64,000 nucleotides of DNA from Kriegella sp965368185 (GCA_965368185.1 CBDULZ010000005.1:1-64000), one strand, 5' to 3'; positions 1-8,709 are shown, counted from the first letter of the stretch. The notes: generated by a model not told the origin, from the letters alone. Numbers and translations are program-made.

Positions 1-230
1 CCAAGGAATTCAAACGGGTTCACCTTGAAGAAGCACGCAATATTCCCCTTTCGATTATTGATGAATCTATTGAAAAAATAGAATTTGATAAACCCGCTTA
101 TCTCATCTGCCAATCGGGTATTCGAAGTAAAAAGGCAATTTCGAAACTTCGAAAAATAAGACCAAACGCCACCTTGATTAATGTTAACGGAGGTATGAAT
201 AATTTAAATGTCCAAACCGTTGGAAATTGA
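1..230 (+). CDS. MoeB/ThiF-type protein, C-terminal rhodanese domain (5' end outside window)
   Basis: An open frame enters from the left edge and stops with TGA at 228-230. The readable 75 residues match the last part of a rhodanese domain: a substrate loop with the active-site cysteine in CQSGIRSKKA, then an INVNGGM turn typical of the end of the fold. In Bacteroidota this kind of tail commonly closes MoeB/ThiF adenylyltransferases, which activate the MoaD C-terminus for sulfur transfer in molybdopterin synthesis. The moeA gene two positions downstream supports that reading. A free-standing rhodanese is possible because the N-terminal adenylation domain is not visible. The next gene starts inside its last codons (23-base overlap), which suggests translational coupling. 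Confidence 0.75.
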   Translation, partial: KEFKRVHLEEARNIPLSIIDESIEKIEFDKPAYLICQSGIRSKKAISKLRKIRPNATLINVNGGMNNLNVQTVGN

Positions 231-990
231 AACACTCGTCGTATTGTGTATCGGCTTTTTTATTGTGGCCACATTGTACTCGTCCGTTGGTTTCGGGGGT
301 GGATCGAGTTATTTAGCCCTTTTGTCCCTATTTGTAGCTAGTTTTTTTGCGATTCGTTCCATTGCCCTTGTTTGCAATTTGGTGGTAGTATCCGGTAGTA
401 CATACCTATATTTCAAGCATAGGCATGCCAAATTACGCGATTTTCTTCCGTTTGTATTGACCAGCATTCCCATGGCTTTTTTAGGTGCTTCATTTCGATT
501 AGAAGAAGAGGTGTTTTTCATAATCCTAGGATGTTCTTTAATTGTTTCATCCGTCCTTCTTGCTTGGCAAACGTATACTAAGCTTTCGACTATGGAAAAG
601 GTAAAAACGTACCCTGGGTATTTCAGTTATGTAATTGGTGGAGCTATCGGACTCTTGTCGGGCGTAGTAGGTATCGGCGGAGGTATCTTCTTGGCCCCTG
701 TGTTAAATCACATGAAATGGGCAAAATCGATTAAGATAGCGGCTTTGGCCAGCTTTTTTATTTTAGTAAATTCCATTTCCGGCCTTGGTGGACTGTTTAC
801 CGCCCATACGTTAGAACTGCCATTGACAGAGACCTTGGCACTGGTCGGAGCGGTACTTTTGGGAGGGCAAGTAGGCATTCGCGTAAGTTTGAAAAGATTA
901 TCGTCTAAAGGAATTAAACGAATAACCGCTTTGTTGGTTTTTGCAGTTGGTGTTCGTGTATTGTTGGTAAATGGTTTAGGATTGTTATGA
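208..990 (+). CDS. TauE/SafE family sulfite/anion exporter
   Basis: Integral membrane protein of 260 residues with about eight hydrophobic segments. The two family repeats are visible, each with a glycine-rich motif: SVGFGGGSSY near residue 26 and GVVGIGGGIFLAPVL near residue 153. TauE/SafE (DUF81) proteins move small sulfur-containing anions such as sulfite or sulfoacetate across the inner membrane. The substrate here cannot be read from sequence. The gene lies between a MoeB-like gene and moeA, overlapping the first by 23 bases and the second by 4, so it is probably co-transcribed with molybdenum-cofactor synthesis. A role in sulfur or oxyanion handling for a molybdoenzyme is my inference. 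Confidence 0.85.
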   Translation: MSKPLEIETLVVLCIGFFIVATLYSSVGFGGGSSYLALLSLFVASFFAIRSIALVCNLVVVSGSTYLYFKHRHAKLRDFLPFVLTSIPMAFLGASFRLEEEVFFIILGCSLIVSSVLLAWQTYTKLSTMEKVKTYPGYFSYVIGGAIGLLSGVVGIGGGIFLAPVLNHMKWAKSIKIAALASFFILVNSISGLGGLFTAHTLELPLTETLALVGAVLLGGQVGIRVSLKRLSSKGIKRITALLVFAVGVRVLLVNGLGLL

Positions 991-2186
991 TAGATTTTGA
1001 CGAAGCATATAAAAAAGTACTTCAGTACACCCTTGATTTAGGAACGGAAACTGTTCCATTAATGAAAAGTAATGGAAGGGTATTGGCCGAGGATATTAAG
1101 GCTGATAGAGATTTCCCCCCTTTTGATCGATCTACCAAAGACGGTATAGCATTGAATTATGCTGCCCTTGAGAATGGAACGATGACTTTTACCATTGAAG
1201 GGGTCTTAAGTGCGGGCATGGCCCAGCAAACACTAAGTCGCGGACCCAATTGTTATGAGATTATGACTGGGGCAGTGGTTCCGAACGATGCTGATACTAT
1301 AGTCATGTACGAAGAGATAACGATAAAAGAGGGAGCGGCCACCATTTCAAAAAAGCCGAAAAGGGGCCAGAATATTCATGTCAAAGGAAATGACGAGAAA
1401 GCGGGTGCCATACTTTTAAAGAAAGGGAAACGAGTTTCCGCGGCCGATATCGGAGTACTGGCATCGGTAGGAAAAGCAGAAGTCAAGGTCAAAAAAAAAC
1501 CTAAAATTTGTGTGATTTCTACGGGGAATGAGCTTGTTGAAGTTTCAGAAACTCCCTTGCCTCATCAAATCCGAAAATCGAATACGCTTTCCTTGGTAGC
1601 AGCACTAGCAAGAGAAAACATAAGTGCTACAAGCCTACATTTTTTAGATGACCGCGAAATTATTGAAAAGGAACTCAAAAAAGCATTGGAACATTATGAT
1701 GTTTTATTATTGAGTGGTGGTGTTTCAAAAGGAAAATTTGACTTTATACCTGAGGCGATGGAGAAGCTGGGCGTGCAAAAAGTTTTTCATAAAGTGTGGC
1801 AGCGACCTGGTAAACCTTTTTGGTTCGGAATACAAGAGCGGTTAAAAACGGTGGTGTTTTCCTTTCCTGGGAATCCCGTTTCGACCTTTGCCAACTACCA
1901 TGTGTATTTTTTACCCTGGCTCACCAAAACTTTGGAACTGCCACAGGTAGAGCATCAGGTGATTTTGGATGAAACGATACAAATCGACCCTCCTTTTGTC
2001 CGTTTTGTACAAGTTACCGTCCGCCGGGAAAAGGCAAGTCTCCTAGCCAAGCCCTTAAAAGATGGGGGTTCTGGTGATTTGACCAGTTTATCTAAATCAG
2101 CGGGATTTATACTGCTTCGACCAAGGGAGAACCCCTATCAGGCAGGGGAATTGGTAACTTTTATTCCGACGCAAAACGGAATTTAG
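987..2186 (+). CDS. moeA: Molybdopterin molybdenumtransferase MoeA
   Basis: 399 residues, the usual length. MoeA inserts molybdate into adenylylated molybdopterin to give active molybdenum cofactor in the cytoplasm. Visible motifs are the N-terminal PPFDRSTKDG stretch, MTGAVVPNDAD near residue 92, and the MoCF-biosynthesis domain with STGNELVE, LSGGVSKGKFDF and FPGNPVST. A C-terminal beta domain follows. The usual Met of the PPFDxSxMDG motif is Lys here. The start overlaps the exporter stop by 4 bases (ATGA), so the two are translationally coupled. Confidence in the family is high. Confidence 0.95.
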   Translation: MIDFDEAYKKVLQYTLDLGTETVPLMKSNGRVLAEDIKADRDFPPFDRSTKDGIALNYAALENGTMTFTIEGVLSAGMAQQTLSRGPNCYEIMTGAVVPNDADTIVMYEEITIKEGAATISKKPKRGQNIHVKGNDEKAGAILLKKGKRVSAADIGVLASVGKAEVKVKKKPKICVISTGNELVEVSETPLPHQIRKSNTLSLVAALARENISATSLHFLDDREIIEKELKKALEHYDVLLLSGGVSKGKFDFIPEAMEKLGVQKVFHKVWQRPGKPFWFGIQERLKTVVFSFPGNPVSTFANYHVYFLPWLTKTLELPQVEHQVILDETIQIDPPFVRFVQVTVRREKASLLAKPLKDGGSGDLTSLSKSAGFILLRPRENPYQAGELVTFIPTQNGI

Positions 2187-2247
2187 GCACTTTAGATATA
2201 TCGGAATTCAAGAAAGGGAATTTAAAAAAAGCCTTATTTCTAATATC

Positions 2248-3315
2248 TCACAACGGGTGTTTTTTATAATAGCTTACCAATAGGGAAACAACCTTACTGT
2301 AACTTTGAATACCATCTTCTTGATTGTTTGCTTTTAAAAAGGAATTGAAGATCGATTTAAAAACCGGTTCCAAAGGGTTTTCAAAGCTTTTCCAGAAATC
2401 CGCCATTTCTTGGTAATTTTTTTGTACACCCGGGTGTAATTTGGAAAAGAGAAGCTCAAACTGCTTCTCATCCCTTATCTTAATATTATTTAGACAATAG
2501 CCCAAAGCGTAGGCCGATGCCGAATACTGAAAGTAAGGGTCTTTATTCGAGGCGGTAACCAGGTATCCAATAAAATTTGTTTCATTCTCTGCCGAATACC
2601 CGACTTGGTGACCAATTTCATGGCCACTGACCACAGGAAACCTAAAATTGGGCAGTCTGCCGTTGACTTGCCCTTCCAAGGTAAATGGATTTAAATAGCC
2701 ACCATATCCCATATAGGATAATAGGGTGCTAAAAAGAGACTTTTTAATACTTGGATGCTTATAGGTCAAAAAAGGAAGTTCGACTTCCAATTGTTGATAA
2801 CCCTGTAAAGTCTTCTCAAAGATTTCTTTTTTTGTATAAGGTATAATGACAGTTTGTGCCGTATCGGCAGTAATTTGAAACTGAAGTTTATTGGTTTTTG
2901 CAATAAGCTGCTCAGTGAGCATGACTAGTTCTTCCGGTCTATGGGTTTCTTCAAGATTCAAGTTTTCTGAAATGGGTTGTCGATAATAATTAAGTCCCCA
3001 AAGCAAGTTAAATGTGAAATAGGCCACGGAAAGTATCAAAAATATATTTCTAACGAATAAAAGGGGGCGGTCAGAAATGCGTTTTCGGTTTATGATAACA
3101 TACCGAACAGCGGTGAAAATGAGAATAAAATAGAGGAGGTCACCTACCGAAAAAGGAATCCACCCGAACAACGTTCTGAAGAATTTTGAAATATAGGGGT
3201 AAAGTCCGTGACTGTAATACTTCTCTATAATATCAGGATAATATCCCAACCATTTTACAAGAACAATCTGGGGAATCAGGCTTAAGGCGATACCCGTTTT
3301 TAATTTATTTTCCAT
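2248..3315 (-). CDS. DUF3810 family membrane metallopeptidase-like protein
   Basis: 355 residues. Three hydrophobic segments fill about residues 8-110, followed by a soluble domain. The zinc-protease signature HEIGH lies in GHEIGHQVGYSAENE, and the downstream Glu-rich ENETNFIGY stretch could give the third ligand, as in gluzincins. DUF3810 proteins are widespread in Bacteroidota but have no assigned substrate. The gene stands alone and is convergent with moeA. A strong promoter (3321-3328 with TTG at 3347-3349) sits so close to the ATG that the message may be leaderless. Confidence 0.85.
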   Translation of the reverse strand: MENKLKTGIALSLIPQIVLVKWLGYYPDIIEKYYSHGLYPYISKFFRTLFGWIPFSVGDLLYFILIFTAVRYVIINRKRISDRPLLFVRNIFLILSVAYFTFNLLWGLNYYRQPISENLNLEETHRPEELVMLTEQLIAKTNKLQFQITADTAQTVIIPYTKKEIFEKTLQGYQQLEVELPFLTYKHPSIKKSLFSTLLSYMGYGGYLNPFTLEGQVNGRLPNFRFPVVSGHEIGHQVGYSAENETNFIGYLVTASNKDPYFQYSASAYALGYCLNNIKIRDEKQFELLFSKLHPGVQKNYQEMADFWKSFENPLEPVFKSIFNSFLKANNQEDGIQSYSKVVSLLVSYYKKHPL

Positions 3316-3320
3316 TAAGT

Positions 3321-3328
3321 CAAAATTA
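3321..3328 (-). promoter_or_regulatory. -7 promoter box of the DUF3810 gene
   Basis: TAATTTTG on the minus strand matches the Bacteroidota consensus TAnnTTTG. A TTG at 3349-3347 lies 18 bases upstream as the -33 element. The final G is 6 bases from the ATG, so transcription should start at or next to the start codon. Confidence 0.6.
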
Positions 3329-3451
3329 AGGATAATAATTACTTTCCAAATTTCAACCGAATAAAATCATTCATCTCCTATATACTCAGTCATTTACATT
3401 ATAGGAGAGATGTAAGCCCATTAAAATGGGAGTTTTTAGGGTTTCAAGTCC

Positions 3452-3459
3452 TATCTTTG
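3452..3459 (+). promoter_or_regulatory. -7 promoter box of pepD
   Basis: TATCTTTG matches TAnnTTTG exactly and its G is 20 bases before the ATG. No TTG is seen at the ideal -33 distance. Confidence 0.5.
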
Positions 3460-3478
3460 CGACCAAATAGAAAAAACG

Positions 3479-4939
3479 ATGCACGACGATATTCGAAAAT
3501 TGGAACCCAAATCGGTATGGAACAGCTTTGCCGATTTAAATGCCGTTCCCCGGCCTTCAAAAAAGGAGGAAAGAGTCATACAGTTTATGCTTGATTTCGG
3601 GAAATCTTTGGGTTTGGAGGCCATTAAAGATGAAGTTGGGAATGTTATTGTCCGGAAACCGGCCAGTGCGGGAATGAAGGATCGGAAAACAGTGGTATTG
3701 CAATCCCATTTAGATATGGTGCATCAAAAGAATGCTGGTACGAACTTTAATTTTGATTCTGACGGAATACAAATGATGATCGATGGTGATTGGGTCAAGG
3801 CCAAGGGTACTACCCTGGGTGCGGATAATGGTCTGGGAGTGGCAGCAATTATGGCGTTGTTAAAGAGTTCCGATATTTCGCATCCACCTTTGGAAGCCCT
3901 TTTTACAATTGATGAGGAAACGGGAATGACCGGAGCAATGGGTCTAAAAGGAGGTTTGTTAAAAGGCGAAATTCTATTGAACTTGGATACCGAAGAAGAT
4001 GATGAAGTTGATATCGGTTGTGCGGGCGGTATTGATATTACCGCGACGCGGTCGTATGCCGAAAAACCGGTGCCTCGAGGTGTATTGGCCTATGAACTGA
4101 AGCTTCGTGGGCTAACAGGAGGGCATAGTGGTATTGAGATTCACAAAGGTCTTGGCAATGCCAATAAAATTATGAACCGTTTATTGTATCGCTGTACAAA
4201 AGAATATTATATACGTATCGCCGAGATTGATGGTGGCGGGCTTCGCAATGCGATACCTCGGGAAAGTATGGTGAAATTAGTAGTCGATAAGGCCCATAAA
4301 GACAATTTTGAAAAAGATTTGGGGCAGTGGGCCGATGTCATCAAGGAGGAGCTAAAGATTATGGACCCGAACCTGCACTTTGACTATAAGACCATTGGAA
4401 AACCGAAAAAAGTTATGGGACTTGGGGCGCAGGAAAAATTACTCAACGCCGTATATGCTGCGCATAATGGCGTTTATGGTATGAGTGCCGCAATACCTGA
4501 TTTGGTAGAGACTTCGAACAATGTAGCGCGCATTATTCTTAAAAATGGCAAAATAAAAATTGGGTGCCTGACCCGGTCCTCTGTAGAATCGGCCAAAGCT
4601 GATTTGGCAAATGCCCTTCGCGCCACTTTTGAAATGGCTGGTTTTGATGTGGTCTTGTCCGGTGATTACCCCGGTTGGGAACCCAACCCCGATTCCCGAA
4701 TTCTTGAGGTTTTAAAGAACAAATACAAGGAGTTGTTTAGCGAAGAACCGGAAGTAGTAGCATGCCATGCCGGACTCGAATGTGGTATTTTGGGTCAGAA
4801 TTATCCTGATATGGATATGATAAGTTTTGGCCCGACAATCAAAGGGGCGCATTCTCCCGACGAACGCGTCAGTATTGCTTCGGTCCAAAAATTTTGGAAG
4901 TTTTTGTTGGAGGTTTTAAAGGAAACACCAAGTGCATAA
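3479..4939 (+). CDS. pepD: Aminoacyl-histidine dipeptidase (Xaa-His dipeptidase, M20C)
   Basis: 486 residues, the normal length for PepD of peptidase family M20C, a cytosolic dizinc enzyme that cleaves carnosine-like and other dipeptides. Metal-site motifs are visible in order: SHLDMVHQ (His and Asp ligands), LGADNGLG, DEETGMTGA (catalytic Glu pair), NLDTEED, and near the C-terminus CHAGLECG and GAHSPDE. GHSGIEIHKG near residue 216 belongs to the dimerisation lid region. The gene is monocistronic, between its own promoter and a 320-base gap. Gene name and function are secure at family level. Confidence 0.93.
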   Translation: MHDDIRKLEPKSVWNSFADLNAVPRPSKKEERVIQFMLDFGKSLGLEAIKDEVGNVIVRKPASAGMKDRKTVVLQSHLDMVHQKNAGTNFNFDSDGIQMMIDGDWVKAKGTTLGADNGLGVAAIMALLKSSDISHPPLEALFTIDEETGMTGAMGLKGGLLKGEILLNLDTEEDDEVDIGCAGGIDITATRSYAEKPVPRGVLAYELKLRGLTGGHSGIEIHKGLGNANKIMNRLLYRCTKEYYIRIAEIDGGGLRNAIPRESMVKLVVDKAHKDNFEKDLGQWADVIKEELKIMDPNLHFDYKTIGKPKKVMGLGAQEKLLNAVYAAHNGVYGMSAAIPDLVETSNNVARIILKNGKIKIGCLTRSSVESAKADLANALRATFEMAGFDVVLSGDYPGWEPNPDSRILEVLKNKYKELFSEEPEVVACHAGLECGILGQNYPDMDMISFGPTIKGAHSPDERVSIASVQKFWKFLLEVLKETPSA

Positions 4940-5183
4940 CTTTATTATTTTCCATAGTGCTTCAAAAGTACTTTAAACATTTATGGAAGGTCTGGAAGCT
5001 TCGGCGTAGATTATTTTTCTTTGATCAATTATAAAAGGGATGCTTCATTCAGATGCATTTTCTGCGACTTATTTGGAGATATATTTTTTCAGCAGTTTCG
5101 GAATACTAACCCTTTTTACCTTGTTTCCATCCGTTTTTATAGAAAAAATGACGAAATGAGTGCTTTCGGTGAATCACAACCTT

Positions 5184-5206
5184 AACAATTGTTTCTTGAA
5201 CAATTG
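5184..5206. promoter_or_regulatory. Inverted/direct repeat, candidate operator
   Basis: CAATTGTT (5186-5193) and AACAATTG (5199-5206) form a perfect 8-base inverted repeat with a 5-base spacer. AACAATTG also occurs as a direct repeat 15 bases apart. The repeat covers the TTG at 5196-5198 that would be the -33 element of the CBS-gene promoter, which is the right place for a regulator. Confidence 0.4.
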
Positions 5207-5218
5207 GGTAAAATTTCG

Positions 5219-5226
5219 TATGTTTA
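5219..5226 (+). promoter_or_regulatory. Probable -7 box of the CBS-domain gene
   Basis: TATGTTTA matches TAnnTTTG except for the last base. TTG at 5196-5198 lies 20 bases upstream. Confidence 0.4.
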
Positions 5227-5259
5227 AGTAACTCCCTCCTTAACTTAAAATGAACGATT

Positions 5260-5727
5260 ATGGCTATTAAGAGTTTTCAAGGCGCAAGAAGGCAAACACA
5301 GTCCACAGAAGATATTCCGTTGAAGGTCAGTGATTATATGACCACAAAGTTAATCACCTTTAAACCGGAACAATCTATAGATGAGGTAATACAATCCCTA
5401 ATAAAATATAAGATTTCAGGTGGTCCGGTGGTCAATGAAAAAAATGAATTGATCGGGATAATCTCAGAAGGAGACTGTATCAAGCATATCAGTGAAAGTA
5501 GGTATTATAACATGCCCATGGAAAACGATACTATTGAAAAACGTATGGTCAGAAATGTAGAGACCATAGATGGCAATATGAATATCTTTGATGCCGCAAA
5601 TAAATTTTTAAGCGATAAGCGGCGTCGTTTTCCAATTGTTAAAAATGGTAAATTGGTGGGGCAAATCTCCCAAAAGGATATTCTTAAGGCGACTGTTAAA
5701 TTAAAGGGACAGCAGTGGGGTAAATAA
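5260..5727 (+). CDS. Two-CBS-domain protein
   Basis: 155 residues made of two CBS modules, about 25-80 (VSDYMTTKLITF to GIISEGD) and 95-150 (ERKMV-like region to GQISQKDIL), with a short polar N-terminus. A CBS pair forms a Bateman module that binds adenine nucleotides such as AMP or ATP and senses energy state, usually controlling a partner protein. No effector domain or signal peptide is present, so it is a cytoplasmic sensor with an unknown target. It has its own promoter with an inverted repeat and is convergent with the peptidyl-prolyl isomerase gene. Confidence 0.88.
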   Translation: MAIKSFQGARRQTQSTEDIPLKVSDYMTTKLITFKPEQSIDEVIQSLIKYKISGGPVVNEKNELIGIISEGDCIKHISESRYYNMPMENDTIEKRMVRNVETIDGNMNIFDAANKFLSDKRRRFPIVKNGKLVGQISQKDILKATVKLKGQQWGK

Positions 5728-5744
5728 ATATGGGCCCTAGAGCT

Positions 5745-5807
5745 TAAAAAGAGAAAAATATCCGGTAGACAACATCATGTACACAACATGGTCTCGCCCA
5801 CCGGATA
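5745..5807 (-). terminator. Rho-independent-like terminator of the nrnA-gldI-PPIase unit
   Basis: Just past the PPIase stop on the minus strand, TATCCGGT (5759-5766) pairs with ACCGGATA (5800-5807), and inner AGAC/GTCT arms extend the stem. Reading on the minus strand, the stem is followed by a T-rich tract (about 5758-5746). The loop is long and the stem imperfect. Confidence 0.5.
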
Positions 5808-5823
5808 GCTGTATTACATCGTA

Positions 5824-6975
5824 TTAGTTTATTATATCAGTAAGCTCTAAATCAAAGATTAAGTCGGCATTCGGAGGAATAACGCCTCTCGAGCCCTGCG
5901 CTCCGTAGCCTAGATGAGGGGGGATGAACAAACGAATTTTATCACCAACTTTCATCGTCATCATACCTTCTTTAAACCCTGCAATTAATGAGGCATCGGG
6001 ACTGTAATCCATCGGTGTTGGTTCGTATCCCATTTGTTGTTTTCTGGCTTCATCGTATTTGCCATGTTCGGTGGCCACATCCTCATAGTTGCTATCGAAC
6101 AAAGATCCATCGCTCAAATATCCGGCATAATGGATACCTACCTGTTGACCAGGTTTTGGCTTGGGTCCGTCACCCTCGTGCAGCGATACTATTTTAAGTC
6201 CTGAAGGAAGTGCTTCCGCTTTTTCCTTTTCTTCTGCAAATTCAGCGGCCTTATCGGATTTTAGTTTTTCAATTGCCGCAATTTTTGCTTTTTCCGCCTC
6301 AAAATAATCACTCATTACTTGAAGGGCATCAAAGTTTTTGGCAGCTCTTCCATTTCGAATAATCTCAACCGTTTTCATACGAACCGTATCGATAGGCTTA
6401 TCGCCTTCGGCCGTTTTAACATTGGCAATAGAATCTACAACGTCCATTCCTTCAATAACTTCGCCAAAAACCGTATGACAGCTTACTCTCGGGTTCTGAC
6501 AGGGCTTTAGCATACCGTTTTCATAACCATCGAGAAAAGGGGTCGCTTTATGGGTGATAAAAAATTGGCTGCCGTTGGTTTCAAAGCCCGCATTGGCCAT
6601 TGACAATATCCCCTTTTTATCATGGTGCAACGAATCGGTAAGTTCGTCTTTAAACTTATATCCTGGGTTTCCACGACCCGTTCCCGTAGGGTCTCCTCCC
6701 TGAATCATAAAATCTTTCATGACCCTGTGGAAAATAACACCATCATAGTACTTTTTGTTCTTGTATTCATCACTAACGAAAGGACTTTTACCTTCTGCCA
6801 ATGAAACAAAGTTTGCCACGGTAATGGGCGTTTGCTCGTATTCCAGTTTAACGATGATATCACCTTTATTGGTATGGATGCCGGCAAAGAGACCGTCCCC
6901 CAAATCGGCATGTTGCGTTTTACAACTGGCCAAAACCACGGTTAGGATCAATAAGAATACATTCGTTTTTTTCAT
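5824..6975 (-). CDS. Cyclophilin-FKBP fusion peptidyl-prolyl isomerase lipoprotein
   Basis: 383 residues. A lipoprotein signal ends in the lipobox LASC (Cys about residue 18). Next comes a cyclophilin domain at about 28-210, with the FHRVMKDFMIQGGDPTGTG core and SQFFITH. A charged, probably helical linker follows at about 220-255, and an FKBP domain at about 255-383 with VGIHYAGYLSDG and IPPHLGYG. Both families catalyse cis-trans isomerisation of prolyl bonds, and having both in one envelope lipoprotein suggests a folding helper for exported proteins. It follows gldI, another envelope FKBP lipoprotein, by 22 bases in the same operon, which fits a role in motility or T9SS substrate folding (inference). 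Confidence 0.9.
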   Translation of the reverse strand: MKKTNVFLLILTVVLASCKTQHADLGDGLFAGIHTNKGDIIVKLEYEQTPITVANFVSLAEGKSPFVSDEYKNKKYYDGVIFHRVMKDFMIQGGDPTGTGRGNPGYKFKDELTDSLHHDKKGILSMANAGFETNGSQFFITHKATPFLDGYENGMLKPCQNPRVSCHTVFGEVIEGMDVVDSIANVKTAEGDKPIDTVRMKTVEIIRNGRAAKNFDALQVMSDYFEAEKAKIAAIEKLKSDKAAEFAEEKEKAEALPSGLKIVSLHEGDGPKPKPGQQVGIHYAGYLSDGSLFDSNYEDVATEHGKYDEARKQQMGYEPTPMDYSPDASLIAGFKEGMMTMKVGDKIRLFIPPHLGYGAQGSRGVIPPNADLIFDLELTDIIN

Positions 6976-6997
6976 GTTAGCTATTTTAGTTTTGAAT

Positions 6998-7546
6998 TTA
7001 ATCGTTTTGTTTTTCGATTTTTAGAAGCGAAATGGTCGTTTTAATAGGTACGCTTACCCCTATTTTGTTATTGTCGCCGTGATAGCCATAAGCGAGCGAT
7101 GAAGGAAGCAAAAAAGTAGCCGTTTCATTTTCTTTCAATAACTTAATGCTGTTTCGGAGTCCCTGAAATAGTTCTTGCTTGTCAACTTTATAGTTGATGA
7201 TTCCGATATCTTTATTGGAGTACAGGGTGTCATTTTCAAAATTGACGATGTTATAGGTCAGGGTGACCAAATCATCGGGTAATGGTGTGTAATCGGCCAA
7301 CTCGTTTTCCTTGTCGTAGTAATACCAAGAACCATAGGAACTGTGTTGGTAAGTATGCGCTGTGTCTTTTGCGATTATTTCTTGAATCATCGCTTCTTCC
7401 TGTGCCAAGAGTTTTCTACTTCGCTCGGCAGATGCCTTGAAAAAACTCCCTGTTTTGACCTTTACAGGTCTACGGGGGAGTGGCCCTTCACAACTTGAGA
7501 AACCTATGATTAGGCAAGCCAGGTAACAGCAATGTCTTAAATTCAT
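6998..7546 (-). CDS. gldI: Gliding motility-associated peptidyl-prolyl isomerase lipoprotein GldI
   Basis: 182 residues. A signal peptide ends in the lipobox GFSSC (Cys about residue 19), then a charged helix with RKLLAQEE at about 40-60, and an FKBP domain at about 80-180 with the SLAYGYHGDNNKIG loop. GldI of Flavobacterium johnsoniae is required for gliding, probably by folding other Gld or T9SS proteins in the periplasm. Size, layout and operon position next to an FKBP-cyclophilin gene match this family. The start codon overlaps the nrnA stop by 4 bases (ATGA), so the two genes are coupled. Confidence 0.85.
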   Translation of the reverse strand: MNLRHCCYLACLIIGFSSCEGPLPRRPVKVKTGSFFKASAERSRKLLAQEEAMIQEIIAKDTAHTYQHSSYGSWYYYDKENELADYTPLPDDLVTLTYNIVNFENDTLYSNKDIGIINYKVDKQELFQGLRNSIKLLKENETATFLLPSSLAYGYHGDNNKIGVSVPIKTTISLLKIEKQND

Positions 7547-8553
7547 AATTTATCGGTGTAATTGGGCAACAAAGATTCAAAGAATTCAGTGGTTTTCTCC
7601 ATAGATTCATCACTTTTTCCGCCGGCAGCGTTATCATGCCCACCGCCTTGAAAATGCTTTCTGGCAAATTCGTTTACCGAAAAATCGCCGACCGATCGAA
7701 ATGAGATTTTTATAATTCCCTCTTCCTTATTTTCAATAAAAATTACGGCAAATATAATCCCGTCAAGGGTTAATCCATAGTTGACAAAACCTTCGGTATC
7801 ACCTTTTTTATAGTCATGGGCATCCAATTCTTCTTGCGTTAGCGTAATGTATGCAGTGCGATACTTTTCTAGAATCACCATATTCTTTAGGGCACACCCT
7901 AAAAGGTGCAAACGGTCTGGTGTATTGGTGTCGTAAATTGCATGGTGTATTTTTGTGTTCTCAGCTCCTTTGTCGATGAGGTCTGCAATAACCCTATGCG
8001 TTCTACTTGTAGTCGAAGCGAATTTGAACGACCCCGTATCTGTCATAATGCCAGCATATACACAGTTGGCAATTTCAGAAGTTATGTTTTGTATTTCGCC
8101 CAATTTCTCGATAAATGTATAGACCATCTCACATGTCGAACTCATGGTAACATCAGAATACGTGATTTTTGCATAATCGGCCGGTTCTTGATGGTGATCG
8201 ATCATTATAAAAGTGCTCTCGGCATTTTCGAGCTCAGGCTGCATTTGGCCTACACGCCCCAAATGGTTGAAATCTAACGTAAAAATTATCGTGGCTCCAC
8301 TAATCTTTTCTTTGGCTTCGGTATTTTTGTGCTCAAAGTTGATAATGTGCTCGTTGCCAGGCATCCATTTCAAAAACTTTGGATAATCGTTAGGTACGAT
8401 AACCGTGGCGTCCTGTCCTTTGTTTCGTAGAAAGTGCCAAAGTGCCAAGGTTGAACCAATGGCATCGCCATCGGGGTTTTTATGGGGTACGATTACAATT
8501 TTTTGCGGTTTGGAAAGCAGTGCTTTTACCGAGTTAATTTCCTCAAAATTCAT
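7543..8553 (-). CDS. nrnA: DHH-family oligoribonuclease / pAp phosphatase NrnA
   Basis: 336 residues in the NrnA layout. The N-terminal DHH domain has NPDGDAIGS near residue 28, TLDFNHLGR near residue 93 and the signature DHHQEP near residue 138. The C-terminal DHHA1 domain carries GGGHDNAAGG near residue 306. NrnA enzymes degrade 2-5 nucleotide RNAs and dephosphorylate 3'-phosphoadenosine-5'-phosphate in the cytoplasm. The gene heads an operon with gldI and the fusion PPIase. Its TATCTTTG promoter box ends 6 bases before the ATG, pointing to a leaderless message. Confidence 0.9.
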   Translation of the reverse strand: MNFEEINSVKALLSKPQKIVIVPHKNPDGDAIGSTLALWHFLRNKGQDATVIVPNDYPKFLKWMPGNEHIINFEHKNTEAKEKISGATIIFTLDFNHLGRVGQMQPELENAESTFIMIDHHQEPADYAKITYSDVTMSSTCEMVYTFIEKLGEIQNITSEIANCVYAGIMTDTGSFKFASTTSRTHRVIADLIDKGAENTKIHHAIYDTNTPDRLHLLGCALKNMVILEKYRTAYITLTQEELDAHDYKKGDTEGFVNYGLTLDGIIFAVIFIENKEEGIIKISFRSVGDFSVNEFARKHFQGGGHDNAAGGKSDESMEKTTEFFESLLPNYTDKL

Positions 8554-8558
8554 GCGTG

Positions 8559-8566
8559 CAAAGATA
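8559..8566 (-). promoter_or_regulatory. -7 promoter box of nrnA-gldI-PPIase
   Basis: TATCTTTG on the minus strand is an exact TAnnTTTG match. Its G lies 6 bases from the nrnA ATG. No convincing -33 TTG is seen. Confidence 0.5.
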
Positions 8567-8709
8567 CAACAAATATAAAATTAATGAACCGCTCTTGTTT
8601 TAATATCGCTTGACGCCGGTAACTACTTCTCGTTGTTGGGGTTGGGATGTAAGCGCTTCGGTTAAAATGGACTTCAAGCGCGTATACTTGTGAGTTGAGG
8701 AATAAAGCG

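Larger units (their letters stand above)
4940..5259. other. Intergenic region between pepD and the CBS-domain gene
   Basis: 320 AT-rich bases with no convincing open frame or RNA gene. The right end holds the only clear signals: the palindrome AACAATTGTT at 5184-5193, a second copy of AACAATTG at 5199-5206, and a promoter-like TATGTTTA at 5219-5226. Confidence 0.6.
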
